This document shows, one piece after another, positions 1 to 7,829 of a stretch of 64,000 nt of DNA. Each line of letters opens with the position of its first letter. Position 1 is the stretch's first letter. A program made the position numbers and the translations under genes. A model generated the notes under the pieces. That model saw only the letters and a program-made list of their open reading frames with translations, did no database searches and was not told where the DNA came from. Origin of the DNA: Burkholderiales bacterium. Lineage in GTDB: Bacteria; Pseudomonadota; Gammaproteobacteria; Burkholderiales; Burkholderiaceae_C. Location of the stretch: assembly GCA_016223165.1 (NCBI GenBank), contig JACRPO010000012.1, forward strand, positions 496,001-560,000, given 5' to 3'.

Positions 1-894
1 CTGTGCCTCTTCGGCGGTGGAGTTCAAGACCACGAATCCGTTGGCCTGCAGGTGATTCTGGATCTGCGCCGCCTGCATGGCCTCGCGCACCAGCTTGGCC
101 AGCGCGGCCCGGGTTTCCGGCGGCGTGGCCGCCGGCACCGCCAGCACCACGCCACCCACTGCAGAGAAGCCCGCATGGCCCGACTCCGCGACGGTCGGCA
201 CGTCCGGCAGTTGCGGCAGGCGCTTCGCCGACGACACCGCAATGGGCACCAGCCTGCCGGCACGCACGTGAGGCAAGACGTTGCCGGCGATGATGAAGGC
301 CGCATCGACCTGCCCGCCGATCACCGCGTTGATCGCGGGCGCGCCACCGGCAAAGGGCACATGCGTGAGCTTCATCCCCGGCACCACGCTGCCGAGGTAG
401 CCGGTGGCCAGGTGGCTGGTCGAGCCGATGCCGGCCGACGAGTAGCTGACACCGCCACCGCGCGCCTTGCGCACGAAGTCTTCCAGCGTGCGCATGCCCG
501 TTCCGGCGTGCGTGACGAGCACCGCCGCCTGTTCGCCGAGCAGCGAAATGGGCACTAGATCCGAAGGCTCGTAGCGCATCGCGGCCTTGAACAGCAGCGG
601 ATTGACCGTGGCATAGGCCTCGGAGGTGATGAGCATCGTCTTGCCGTCGGCCGGCGCCCGTGCCGCAGCGGCGGTGCCGATGCTGCCGTTGGCGCCGACG
701 ATGTTCTCGACGACGACCGTGTGGCCCGTCTGCTCGCGCAGCTTGTCGGCGATCATGCGCGCCAGCACGTCGGTGGCGCCCCCGGCGGCGAAGGGCATGA
801 TGACGCGCCAGGTTTCGGCGGCGCGCGATGCAGCAGGCAGTCCGAGCCCCAGCAGGGCCGCGGCGAAGGCGAGGTGGCGTCGATTCAGATTCAT
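1..894 (-). CDS. Bug/TctC-family periplasmic solute receptor (3' end off window)
   Basis: The product starts with a short basic stretch and a hydrophobic signal peptide ending near AASRAAE, then runs straight into the Bug-family pattern: an IMPFAAGGATD loop, VVENIVGANGSIGT, an AAD/PADGKT turn and the HVPFAGGAPA segment. Such proteins bind small carboxylates in the periplasm, usually for tripartite tricarboxylate (TctAB) transporters. No TctA/TctB partner is in view; one may lie beyond the left edge, or this may be an orphan receptor, as is common in Burkholderiales. The reading frame is open to base 1, so about the last 20-30 residues are missing. It lies 31 bp downstream of a sulfatase gene on the same strand and is probably cotranscribed with it, suggesting the ligand is related to the sulfatase product. 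Ligand identity cannot be read from the sequence. Confidence 0.9.
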   Translation of the reverse strand, partial: MNLNRRHLAFAAALLGLGLPAASRAAETWRVIMPFAAGGATDVLARMIADKLREQTGHTVVVENIVGANGSIGTAAAARAPADGKTMLITSEAYATVNPLLFKAAMRYEPSDLVPISLLGEQAAVLVTHAGTGMRTLEDFVRKARGGGVSYSSAGIGSTSHLATGYLGSVVPGMKLTHVPFAGGAPAINAVIGGQVDAAFIIAGNVLPHVRAGRLVPIAVSSAKRLPQLPDVPTVAESGHAGFSAVGGVVLAVPAATPPETRAALAKLVREAMQAAQIQNHLQANGFVVLNSTAEEAQ

Positions 895-925
895 CCGGTG
901 TCTCCTTGGCGGGTGGGGTCGCGTT

Positions 926-2449
926 TCAGGCAGCCGCGGCGGCGCGCGGCAGGCGGTAGCGTTCGAAGATCTCCTGCGGGGCGTCGTGCCGCGCCATCGC
1001 CACGCCGGCTGCCGCGAGCAGCCGCGCCACGACGTCGGGCCGCTCGATTGGGTGGTTCTGCGCGTAGTCGGCATCGAGGTCGAAGAGCATGCTGCGTGCA
1101 TCGAGAAAGCCGCCGTTCAGCTCGGGGCGCTCGCCTTCGCGCAGGGCCGGGATGCGCAACGGCCGCACGCCCTGGGTGAAGTCGAAGGCGCGGCCGAGCG
1201 TCGCGCCCAGCAGCTGCGAGACCGGGAACATGCGGTTCATGTGCGTGGGCATCAGCGTGTACTCGTACAGCCCCTCGCCCGACAGCTCGGCCGGATAGTG
1301 GAAAAAGGTGTAGCGGCCGTCGGTGACGTTGAGGCTGCCGCCGAAGATACCGTACAGGGCAACCTCGCGCAGCGCGCGGTCCTCGGCCAGCAGCGGCAGC
1401 AGCGAGCAGCCGGTGGTCTGCGCTTCGGGCTCCAGCCCGAAGCAGCCCAGCAGCGTCGGCGCCAGATCGATGGTCTGCGTCAGGCTCGCACAGCGCCGCC
1501 CGGCATACGCCCGCGAGGCCGGCGTGTGGATCATCAGCGGAATGTGCGCGACCTCGTTGTAGAACGGCATGCGGCACTTGCCCCACCAGTCGTGCTCCGA
1601 CAGCAGGAAGCCATGGTCGGTGCTCAGCACCAGCGCGGTGTCGTCCCACATCGCGTGCCGGTCCATGTAGTCGAGCAGTTCGCCGAAGTAGTGGTCGCAC
1701 ATGCGCACCAATGCGCCGAAATTGGCGCGCATCTGCTCGCAGGCCAACGCGTCCTCGACCACGGCGTCGTAGCGCGGCCAGTCGAGGATCGGGTGGCTGT
1801 CGTCCACGCCGGCGGCGTCGCGGAAGCGCCTGGGCGCGAAGAAGGGCTCGTGCGGATCGAAGCACTCGATCTGCAGCAGCCACTGGTCGGCGTGGCGGTT
1901 GCGGTCGAGGAACTCGAGCCCGCCGCGGAAGCACTTGACGCAGGGGAAGTCCTCTTCGTCCTTGATGAACTCGCGGGTGATGCAATGCATCATCCGCTTG
2001 CGGTCCCCGGGAATGGTGTAGTTGCGCGGGTCGTACATCTTCCTGAAGCGTTCGATCGGCGGCTGGACCATCGCCTTCCACTTGTCGTTCTCCTGGCCGC
2101 GGATGAAGTCCCACGAGTCGTAGCGTTGGTGATAGGTCGCGCCACCGTCCTCGAAGTAGTGGAAGTGGTCGCTGACCAGATGGGTGTAAACACCCGCCGC
2201 CCCGAGCCGCGCGAAGCACGAGCGGTCGAACGGTTCGAGCGGCCCCCAGCCGCGGTGCAGGAAGTTGTAGCGGCCGGTGTGCATCTCGCGCCGCGCCGGC
2301 ATGCACGGCAGGCTGCCGGCCCAGTGGTTGTCGAACACCACCGCGCGCCGCGCGAAGCGGTCGAAGTTCGGCGTCGGCACCCAGCGGCTGCCGTACGCAC
2401 CCAGCGCGTTGCGCACGAGCGAGTCGAACAGAACGAAGATGAGCTTCAT
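926..2449 (-). CDS. Sulfatase (alkaline phosphatase superfamily), paralogue A
   Basis: This 507-residue protein has the type I sulfatase layout. An N-terminal strand ends in a metal-binding FDS at residues 8-10, the formylglycine motif CMPAR starts at Cys49, and a later TDHGFLLSEHDWW segment supplies the Asp-His metal ligands. It should hydrolyse a sulfate (or possibly phosphate) ester after Cys49 is oxidised to formylglycine. There is no signal peptide, so it is predicted cytoplasmic. I chose the ATG giving MKLIFVLFDS because it lines up with the start of the paralogue at 3469-4986; a longer form with nine more residues is possible. The two proteins match closely throughout, for example in the GGATYH and WKAMV/PPIERFR blocks. 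It is divergent from the LysR gene, which is a likely regulator. The substrate is unknown; a carbohydrate sulfate is the simplest guess given the sugar-type ABC importer nearby. Confidence 0.88.
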   Translation of the reverse strand: MKLIFVLFDSLVRNALGAYGSRWVPTPNFDRFARRAVVFDNHWAGSLPCMPARREMHTGRYNFLHRGWGPLEPFDRSCFARLGAAGVYTHLVSDHFHYFEDGGATYHQRYDSWDFIRGQENDKWKAMVQPPIERFRKMYDPRNYTIPGDRKRMMHCITREFIKDEEDFPCVKCFRGGLEFLDRNRHADQWLLQIECFDPHEPFFAPRRFRDAAGVDDSHPILDWPRYDAVVEDALACEQMRANFGALVRMCDHYFGELLDYMDRHAMWDDTALVLSTDHGFLLSEHDWWGKCRMPFYNEVAHIPLMIHTPASRAYAGRRCASLTQTIDLAPTLLGCFGLEPEAQTTGCSLLPLLAEDRALREVALYGIFGGSLNVTDGRYTFFHYPAELSGEGLYEYTLMPTHMNRMFPVSQLLGATLGRAFDFTQGVRPLRIPALREGERPELNGGFLDARSMLFDLDADYAQNHPIERPDVVARLLAAAGVAMARHDAPQEIFERYRLPRAAAAA

Positions 2450-2496
2450 GGTGCCGCGCAGTCTAGGCAGCCGCACCGATCACCGAAAGCGCCAGA

Positions 2497-2511
2497 ATCT
2501 CATCGGTCGAT
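2497..2511. promoter_or_regulatory. Candidate LysR box between sulfatase A and the LysR gene
   Basis: The 81-bp divergent spacer contains ATC-N9-GAT, the interrupted dyad typical of LysR-type binding sites (T-N11-A core). A second, wider inverted repeat, ACCGAT at 2475-2480 and ATCGGT at 2502-2507, overlaps it. The position between the regulator and the gene it faces is what is expected for an LTTR site. No clear -35/-10 pair was identified. Confidence 0.45.
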
Positions 2512-2530
2512 AACCCACGGGAGTCCCCCT

Positions 2531-3484
2531 TTGCGCCTGCTCTACTCGCGCCACCTCGAGCACTTCCTTGCGGTGTGCCAGGCGCGCAGCCTGCGCAAGG
2601 CCGCCCAGGGCTGCGGGGTGACTCAGCCGGCCCTGAGCAAGAGCATCCGCGTGCTCGAGACGGCACTGTCGGTCAGCCTGTTCGAGCGCCGCAGCGCCGG
2701 CGTGGTGCCGACGCCGGCCGGCGAGATCCTGCGGCGCCACGCCGTGCACATCGTCGACAGCGCGCGCTGCCTCGAAGCCGAGATCGGCGCGCTGCTCGGC
2801 GGCGAAGCCGGCGTGCTGCGCATCGGCGCCGGCATGGTGTGGAGCGTGACGCACCTGCCGCAGTGGCTGGCCCGCCTGCACGCGCGCTTCCCGAAGCTGC
2901 AGATCGCGACGCGAAGCGGCGTGTCGGAGCAGCTCGTTCCCCTGCTGCTCGACGGCGAGCTCGATGTCCTGGTGGCGTCGCTGTCGCGCGAGCCGCTGCC
3001 GCAGGGCTTTCGCACCGTGCGGCTGCCCGATGCCGACATGCTCGCCTACGGCCGGCGCGGCCATCCCCTGGCCCGGCGCCGCGGCGTCAGGCTCGCCGAC
3101 CTGAGCGGCTGCGATTTCGTCGGCTTCGCCGACGACCCACAGTGGCACCGGCACGCCGAAGCGGCCTTTGCCGCTGCGGGCCTCGACGCACCGCGCGTGC
3201 TGCTGCACAGCTCCTCGCTCGAGACGCTGCTCGCCACCGTGGCCGCATCGGACAGTCTGGCGATCCTGCCGGCCTCGCTCGGCGAGCGCGCTGCGGCCGC
3301 CGGGCTGACCCCGGTGCGCCTGCCGGCGCCGGTGTGGCGCATCGGCATGGGGATCAGCCACCGCGAGCACAGCGCCGAGCTGGCACCGCTGCGCGAGCTG
3401 GTGGCGATGGCCTGCGAGCCGGCGCGGGCCGCCATGCGGACAGCGGGCGCGCGCGGCACGGCGCGGGGTCAGCGCGGGCGCTGA
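2531..3484 (+). CDS. LysR-family transcriptional regulator
   Basis: The 317-residue product has an N-terminal winged HTH (RHLEHFLAVCQARSL, AAQGCGVTQPALSKSI, then a wing reaching FERRSAGVVPTPAGE) and a two-subdomain periplasmic-binding-like effector domain. I chose the TTG start because the HTH begins only a few residues later and a GGGAG Shine-Dalgarno sequence lies 8 bases upstream. The open frame extends far upstream, but that part is the antisense shadow of sulfatase A. It probably controls the divergent sulfatase-receptor pair, responding to a small ligand that cannot be deduced. Its last 16 bases overlap the 3' end of the convergent sulfatase B gene, so the regulator sits exactly between two paralogous sulfatases. 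Confidence 0.9.
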   Translation: MRLLYSRHLEHFLAVCQARSLRKAAQGCGVTQPALSKSIRVLETALSVSLFERRSAGVVPTPAGEILRRHAVHIVDSARCLEAEIGALLGGEAGVLRIGAGMVWSVTHLPQWLARLHARFPKLQIATRSGVSEQLVPLLLDGELDVLVASLSREPLPQGFRTVRLPDADMLAYGRRGHPLARRRGVRLADLSGCDFVGFADDPQWHRHAEAAFAAAGLDAPRVLLHSSSLETLLATVAASDSLAILPASLGERAAAAGLTPVRLPAPVWRIGMGISHREHSAELAPLRELVAMACEPARAAMRTAGARGTARGQRGR

Positions 3485-4986
3485 AGGCCGATGCGGCCGA
3501 AGGCCTCGGCCGGCGCGTCCAGCTGCGCCAGCTTGTCGGCCAGCGTGCGCAGCAGGCGCTGCTCGACCTGCTCATCGGCGATCGGCTGCAGCTGCCCCGG
3601 GTCGGCCTGGAGATCGAACAGCACGGTGGTGCAGTCCTCGTAGGTGCCCATCGCCGCGACCTGCCCGTCCGCAAGCCGACGCGCCGGGATCCTGAGCACC
3701 GGGATCTCCTGCGTGAAGCCGAACGGCGGCACGAGCTGCGCCTGCCTCAAGGTGGCCGCCGAGAAGAAGCTGCGCAGGTGCGTGGGCATCAGGGTGTATT
3801 CGTACAGCTCCTGCTTGCGCATGTCCGGCGGATAGCGGAAGTAGGTGTAGCGGCCATCGGTGATGTTGGTGGCCGCACCGAACATGCCGTACAGCACGGC
3901 GTCGTGGTGCACCGTGCCGCCTTCGAGCAGGTGGCGCAGCGGCCGCCCGAGCACCGTGGCCGGCGGCCGCACGCCGTGGAAATCCAGCAGCGTGGGCATC
4001 AGGTCGGTGGTCTGCGTCAGCGCCGCCACACGCGTGCCGCCGCGGTGTGCATGGTCCGGGTGGTAGACGATGAGCGGCAGGTGCGCGATCTCGTTGAACA
4101 TCGGGCAACGGTTCTTGGCCCACCAGTCGTGCTCGCCGAGCAGGAAGCCGTGGTCGGTGGTCAGCACCAGCGCGGTGTCGCGCCACAGGTCGTGCGCGTC
4201 GAAGTAGTCGAGCAGCCGCCCGAGGTAGGCGTCGCACATCGTCACCAGGGCCGCGTAGTTGGCGCGCAACTCGGCCACCTCGTGCGGCGACTCGCGCACC
4301 CGCGCGTACAGCGGCCAGTCGAGCACCGGGCCGCGGTAGTCGGTGGGGTAGCGCTCGCGGTAGGGCGCCGGCGCCGTGAACGGTTCGTGCGGGTCGAAGC
4401 ATTCCAGGTGCAGCAGCCAGCCGTCGTGCCGGCGGTTGCGGTCCAGGAACTCGAAAGCCGAGCGAAAGCAGCCGGCGACCGGGTAGTCCTGCTCGTCGCG
4501 GATGAACTCGCGGTTGACGAGGTTGGGCAGGTAGCGCCGGTCCTCGTCGAAGCGGGTCTGGATCGCGTGGTACATCTCGCGGAAGCGTTCGATGGGCGGC
4601 TTGACCATCGCCTTCCACTGGTCGGACTCCTGGCCGCGGATGAAGTCGAAGCTGTTGTACTGGGTGTGGTAGGTGGCCCCGCCTTCCTCGAAGTAGTGGT
4701 AGTGGTCGGAGACGAGATGCGTGTACACGCCGCCCTGGCGCAGGAGGGCGGCCACCGAGGCATCGAAGGGCTCCAGCGGCCCCCATGATCGATGCAGGAA
4801 CGACAGGCGGCCGGTGTGCAGGTCGCGCCGCGCCGGCATGCACGGCAGGCTGCCGGCGAAGTGGCGGTCGAAACAGACCGCACGCTCGGCCAGGCGGCGC
4901 GAGTTCGGACTCGCGATCTCGAGGCCACCGAAGGCCTCGAGTGCCAGGTAGTTCAGCGAATCGAACAGGAGGAAGACGGTCTTCAT
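3469..4986 (-). CDS. Sulfatase (alkaline phosphatase superfamily), paralogue B
   Basis: This 505-residue protein is a close paralogue of the sulfatase at 926-2449. It carries the same formylglycine motif CMPAR at Cys49, the FDS metal site at residues 8-10, and TDHGFLLGEHDWW as the distal metal site. It has no signal peptide. The start giving MKTVFLLFDS was preferred because it aligns with paralogue A; an ATG 18 bases upstream is possible. The gene begins 14 bp after the ABC-transporter ATPase stop codon, so it is the last gene of the transporter operon (mutarotase, binding protein, two permeases, ATPase, sulfatase). That arrangement suggests the importer brings in a sulfated carbohydrate that this enzyme desulfates in the cytoplasm. 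This is inference from gene order. Confidence 0.88.
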   Translation of the reverse strand: MKTVFLLFDSLNYLALEAFGGLEIASPNSRRLAERAVCFDRHFAGSLPCMPARRDLHTGRLSFLHRSWGPLEPFDASVAALLRQGGVYTHLVSDHYHYFEEGGATYHTQYNSFDFIRGQESDQWKAMVKPPIERFREMYHAIQTRFDEDRRYLPNLVNREFIRDEQDYPVAGCFRSAFEFLDRNRRHDGWLLHLECFDPHEPFTAPAPYRERYPTDYRGPVLDWPLYARVRESPHEVAELRANYAALVTMCDAYLGRLLDYFDAHDLWRDTALVLTTDHGFLLGEHDWWAKNRCPMFNEIAHLPLIVYHPDHAHRGGTRVAALTQTTDLMPTLLDFHGVRPPATVLGRPLRHLLEGGTVHHDAVLYGMFGAATNITDGRYTYFRYPPDMRKQELYEYTLMPTHLRSFFSAATLRQAQLVPPFGFTQEIPVLRIPARRLADGQVAAMGTYEDCTTVLFDLQADPGQLQPIADEQVEQRLLRTLADKLAQLDAPAEAFGRIGLQRPR

Positions 4987-5000
4987 GGGCTTGGTACTCG

Positions 5001-6083
5001 TCAAGGGTACAGCGCGCGCTCGGACTGAGGATCGAACCAGTGCAGCGTTGCGGGATCGACGGCCAGTTCCAGTGCATCACCCTCGCTCGGCAGGCTGCGT
5101 CCGTGCAGGCGGGCGGTCAGCTCGAGCGGGCCCGCGCCGAGCGTGACGATGCACTCGCTGCCCATCGGCTCCACCACCTTGGCCGCGGCCGTGAGGCGCG
5201 GCCAGTGGACTGGGGCCCCGGCCGCCGGCCGCAGGTCGTCCGGGCGGATGCCGAGCACGGCACGCTGCAGCGAGCGCGCCGGCGCAGGGGCGAGCTCGGC
5301 AGCCATCCGCAGCGTGTCATCGCCGAGCGTGAACGCACCGTCGTGCCGCTCCACCGCACGCAGGTTCATCGCCGGCGAGCCGATGAAGCCGGCCACGAAC
5401 AGATTGGCCGGCCGTTCGAACACTTCGGCTGGCGAACCCGCCTGTTCGATGCGCCCGGTGCGCATCACAACGATGATGTCGGCCAGCGTCATCGCTTCGA
5501 CCTGATCGTGTGTGACGTACACCAGCGTGCGCCCGTTGCGTCGGTGCAGCTTCTTGATCTCCACGCGCATCGATGCCCGCAACTGTGCGTCCAGGTTGGA
5601 CAACGGTTCGTCGAACAGGAACGCCTGCGGCTGGCGCACCATGGCCCGCCCCATCGCGACGCGCTGCCGTTGCCCGCCGGAGAGCTGCGCCGGCTTGCGC
5701 TCGAGCAGCTCCGTCAACTCGAGCACGCGCGCCGCTTCGTCCACGCGCGCGGCGATCTGCCCCGGCGGCACGCGCAGGTTCTCCAGGCCGAAAGCCAGGT
5801 TGCGCCGCACCGTCATGTGCGGGTAGAGGGAATAGTTCTGGAACACCATCGCCACGTCGCGCTCGGCCGGACCGAGGTCGTTGACGACACGACCGTTCAT
5901 CAGGACCTGGCCCGCGCTCGGCTGGTCGAGCCCGGCGACGAGCCGCAGCAGCGTCGACTTGCCGCAGCCCGATGGGCCGACGAGCACGACGAAGGCACCG
6001 TCGGCGATCTCGAGATCGATGCCGTGCAGCGTGGTCACGGCACCGAAGCGCCTGACGAGGCCGCGCAGAGCGATGGAGGACAT
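5001..6083 (-). CDS. Sugar-type ABC importer ATP-binding protein (MalK/UgpC-like)
   Basis: A 360-residue ABC ATPase with Walker A GPSGCGKST at residues 36-44, signature LSGGQRQRVAMGRA, Walker B AFLFDEPLSNLD, the switch histidine in VTHDQVEAMTL, and a C-terminal TOBE/OB region of about 120 residues that is the hallmark of the MalK/UgpC class. It energises the two permeases encoded just upstream (6111-6941 and 6938-7828), forming a cytoplasmic ATPase dimer under the membrane pore. The C-terminal extension suggests possible regulatory contacts. The spacing to the upstream permease is 27 bp and to the downstream sulfatase 14 bp, consistent with one transcript. Confidence 0.95.
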   Translation of the reverse strand: MSSIALRGLVRRFGAVTTLHGIDLEIADGAFVVLVGPSGCGKSTLLRLVAGLDQPSAGQVLMNGRVVNDLGPAERDVAMVFQNYSLYPHMTVRRNLAFGLENLRVPPGQIAARVDEAARVLELTELLERKPAQLSGGQRQRVAMGRAMVRQPQAFLFDEPLSNLDAQLRASMRVEIKKLHRRNGRTLVYVTHDQVEAMTLADIIVVMRTGRIEQAGSPAEVFERPANLFVAGFIGSPAMNLRAVERHDGAFTLGDDTLRMAAELAPAPARSLQRAVLGIRPDDLRPAAGAPVHWPRLTAAAKVVEPMGSECIVTLGAGPLELTARLHGRSLPSEGDALELAVDPATLHWFDPQSERALYP

Positions 6084-6110
6084 GCAGAAAGCCCGTGTTC
6101 GGCGCGTCGG

Positions 6111-6941
6111 CTACTTGAGCGCGCCTTGCGTCAGGCCGCGCACGAGACTGCGCGTGGCAAGCAGCAGCAGCAGCAGCGCGGGCAGCAACGAGAGCGTGGC
6201 CGCCGCCGCCATCGCACCGTACTTCATGTCGAAGTCCTGCGCGAACTTGGCCAGCGCCACGGGCACCGTGGCGGTCTCGTTGCGGGTGAGCGCCAGCGAT
6301 ACCGCAAACTCGTTCCAGCTGAAGATGAACAGCAGCGCCCCGGTGGCCAGCAGCCCCGGGCGCAACAGCGGCAGCACGACGTGGGTGAAGGTCTTGACCG
6401 GTCCGCAGGCGTCCACACGCGCCGCCTCCTCCAGCTCGACCGGCACGTCGCGCAGGAAAGCGCCCATCAGCCACAGCGCCATCGGCAGATTCATGACCGT
6501 GTGCGTGAGCACCAACGCGGTGTAGCTCTCGCCCAGGCCCACTTGCCGGAACAGGACGTACCATGAGCCCACCAGCGTCATCTGCGGCGTCATGTAGTAC
6601 AGCATCGACCAGCCCAGCAGCGCGTGCCGCAGCCAGGCCGGCGTGTCGAGCCGATCCAGCGCGTAGGCACCCAGCGTGCCGGCGCTCAGGCACAGGGCCG
6701 TCGAGACCAGCGCCACGCCGAAGCTGTTGGCGTAGTTGCGCAGGAAGTCCGAGCCGCGCGAGAACAGCAGCTCGTCGAAGTGCACGATCGTGGGCGAGAA
6801 GACCAGGCGGCCCATCGTGATGTCGATCTCGTACTTGAACGAGGCGGCCACGATCCACACGAACGGCAGCAGCACCGCCAGCGCTGCCAGCGTCAGTGCC
6901 GCCAGTCGCGCACCGGCGGCGATGCGCATGCGCGGCCTCAT
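6111..6941 (-). CDS. ABC importer inner-membrane permease (MalG/UgpE-like)
   Basis: A 276-residue polytopic protein with about six hydrophobic segments and the cytoplasmic EAA loop (EEAARVDACGPVKTF, followed by VVLPLLRPGL) that docks on the ATPase. The strong Ser-Trp-Asn-Glu-Phe patch (FIFSWNEFAVSLALT) is typical of the MalG/UgpE half of carbohydrate importers. The start ATG overlaps the stop of the partner permease by 4 bp, indicating translational coupling. An open frame continues upstream as the shadow of the partner gene and was not used. Confidence 0.93.
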   Translation of the reverse strand: MRPRMRIAAGARLAALTLAALAVLLPFVWIVAASFKYEIDITMGRLVFSPTIVHFDELLFSRGSDFLRNYANSFGVALVSTALCLSAGTLGAYALDRLDTPAWLRHALLGWSMLYYMTPQMTLVGSWYVLFRQVGLGESYTALVLTHTVMNLPMALWLMGAFLRDVPVELEEAARVDACGPVKTFTHVVLPLLRPGLLATGALLFIFSWNEFAVSLALTRNETATVPVALAKFAQDFDMKYGAMAAAATLSLLPALLLLLLATRSLVRGLTQGALK

Positions 6942-7828
6942 GCGGGCCTCCTTGCAAGACGGGCCTGCAGGTTGAGCGCGAGCACCACGACCATGGCGAT
7001 GAGCATCATCGTCACCAGGGAGACGGCGGCACCGTAGCCCGCGCGCCCCTGGACGAAGAAGGTGCGGTAGATCGAGAAGCTGATGACCTCGGTCGCGGTG
7101 CCCGGCCCGCCGCTGGTGAGCAGGTAGATCTCGTCGAAGACCTTGAAGGCCATGATGCTGCGGAACACCAGCGTCACGACGATGGTGGGCAGCATCAGCG
7201 GCAGCGTGATCCGGGTGAGTTCGCGCCACCAGGGCGTCGCATCGACGCGGGCCGCTTCGAACACCTCCGGCGGCAGCGACTGCAAGCCCGCGAGCATCAA
7301 CAGGAACACGAACGGCGTCCAATGCCACACATCTACCGCGATGATGGAGGCCATCGCCAACTCGGGAGAGCCCGTCCAATCGCGTGCGCGCGCGCCGAAC
7401 CAGGCCAGCACCTGGTTGATGACGCCGAAGTCGGCGTCGTACATCAGCTTCCAGATCGCGCCGATGACGATGCCCGGCATCAGGATCGGCAGCAGGAACA
7501 CCATGCGCCACAGCGTCGAGCCGCGCGTCGTGCGCGACACCAGCAGCGCGAGCGTGAATCCCAGCAGCATCTGGATCGACACCGACACCGCCGCGAACCA
7601 CGCGGTGTTGCGCACACCGGCGCGATACACGGCGTCATCGGCCACCCGCGCGAGGTGCTCGGCGCCCACGAAGCTCCAGTGCGAGCGGCCCGCGGCCCAG
7701 CTCACGTCGCTGACGCTCATTGCCGCGAGGTTGAGCACCGGCAGCAGCGTCAACAACACGTAGAACAGGACCAGCGGCGCCAAGCTGCCGGCCCGCCACA
7801 GGCGCAGGCTGGGCCAGCGCCGAGCCAT
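6938..7828 (-). CDS. ABC importer inner-membrane permease (MalF/UgpA-like)
   Basis: A 296-residue membrane protein beginning with a basic N-terminus and a first hydrophobic segment (LAPLVLFYVLLTLLPVLN). Further membrane spans follow, with an EAA loop (FEAARVDATPWWRELTRITLPLM) that contacts the ATPase. It pairs with the MalG-like permease to form the transmembrane channel. It is placed directly after the solute-binding-protein gene (1-bp gap), the standard order for carbohydrate uptake class 1 importers. Confidence 0.93.
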   Translation of the reverse strand: MARRWPSLRLWRAGSLAPLVLFYVLLTLLPVLNLAAMSVSDVSWAAGRSHWSFVGAEHLARVADDAVYRAGVRNTAWFAAVSVSIQMLLGFTLALLVSRTTRGSTLWRMVFLLPILMPGIVIGAIWKLMYDADFGVINQVLAWFGARARDWTGSPELAMASIIAVDVWHWTPFVFLLMLAGLQSLPPEVFEAARVDATPWWRELTRITLPLMLPTIVVTLVFRSIMAFKVFDEIYLLTSGGPGTATEVISFSIYRTFFVQGRAGYGAAVSLVTMMLIAMVVVLALNLQARLARRPA

Positions 7829-7829
7829 G

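Noticed and set aside
626..2530. Long plus-strand open frame continuous with the LysR gene (952 codons)
   Set aside because: It is the antisense shadow of sulfatase A and part of the Bug receptor gene. Only the part from 2531 has LysR family sequence and a ribosome site.
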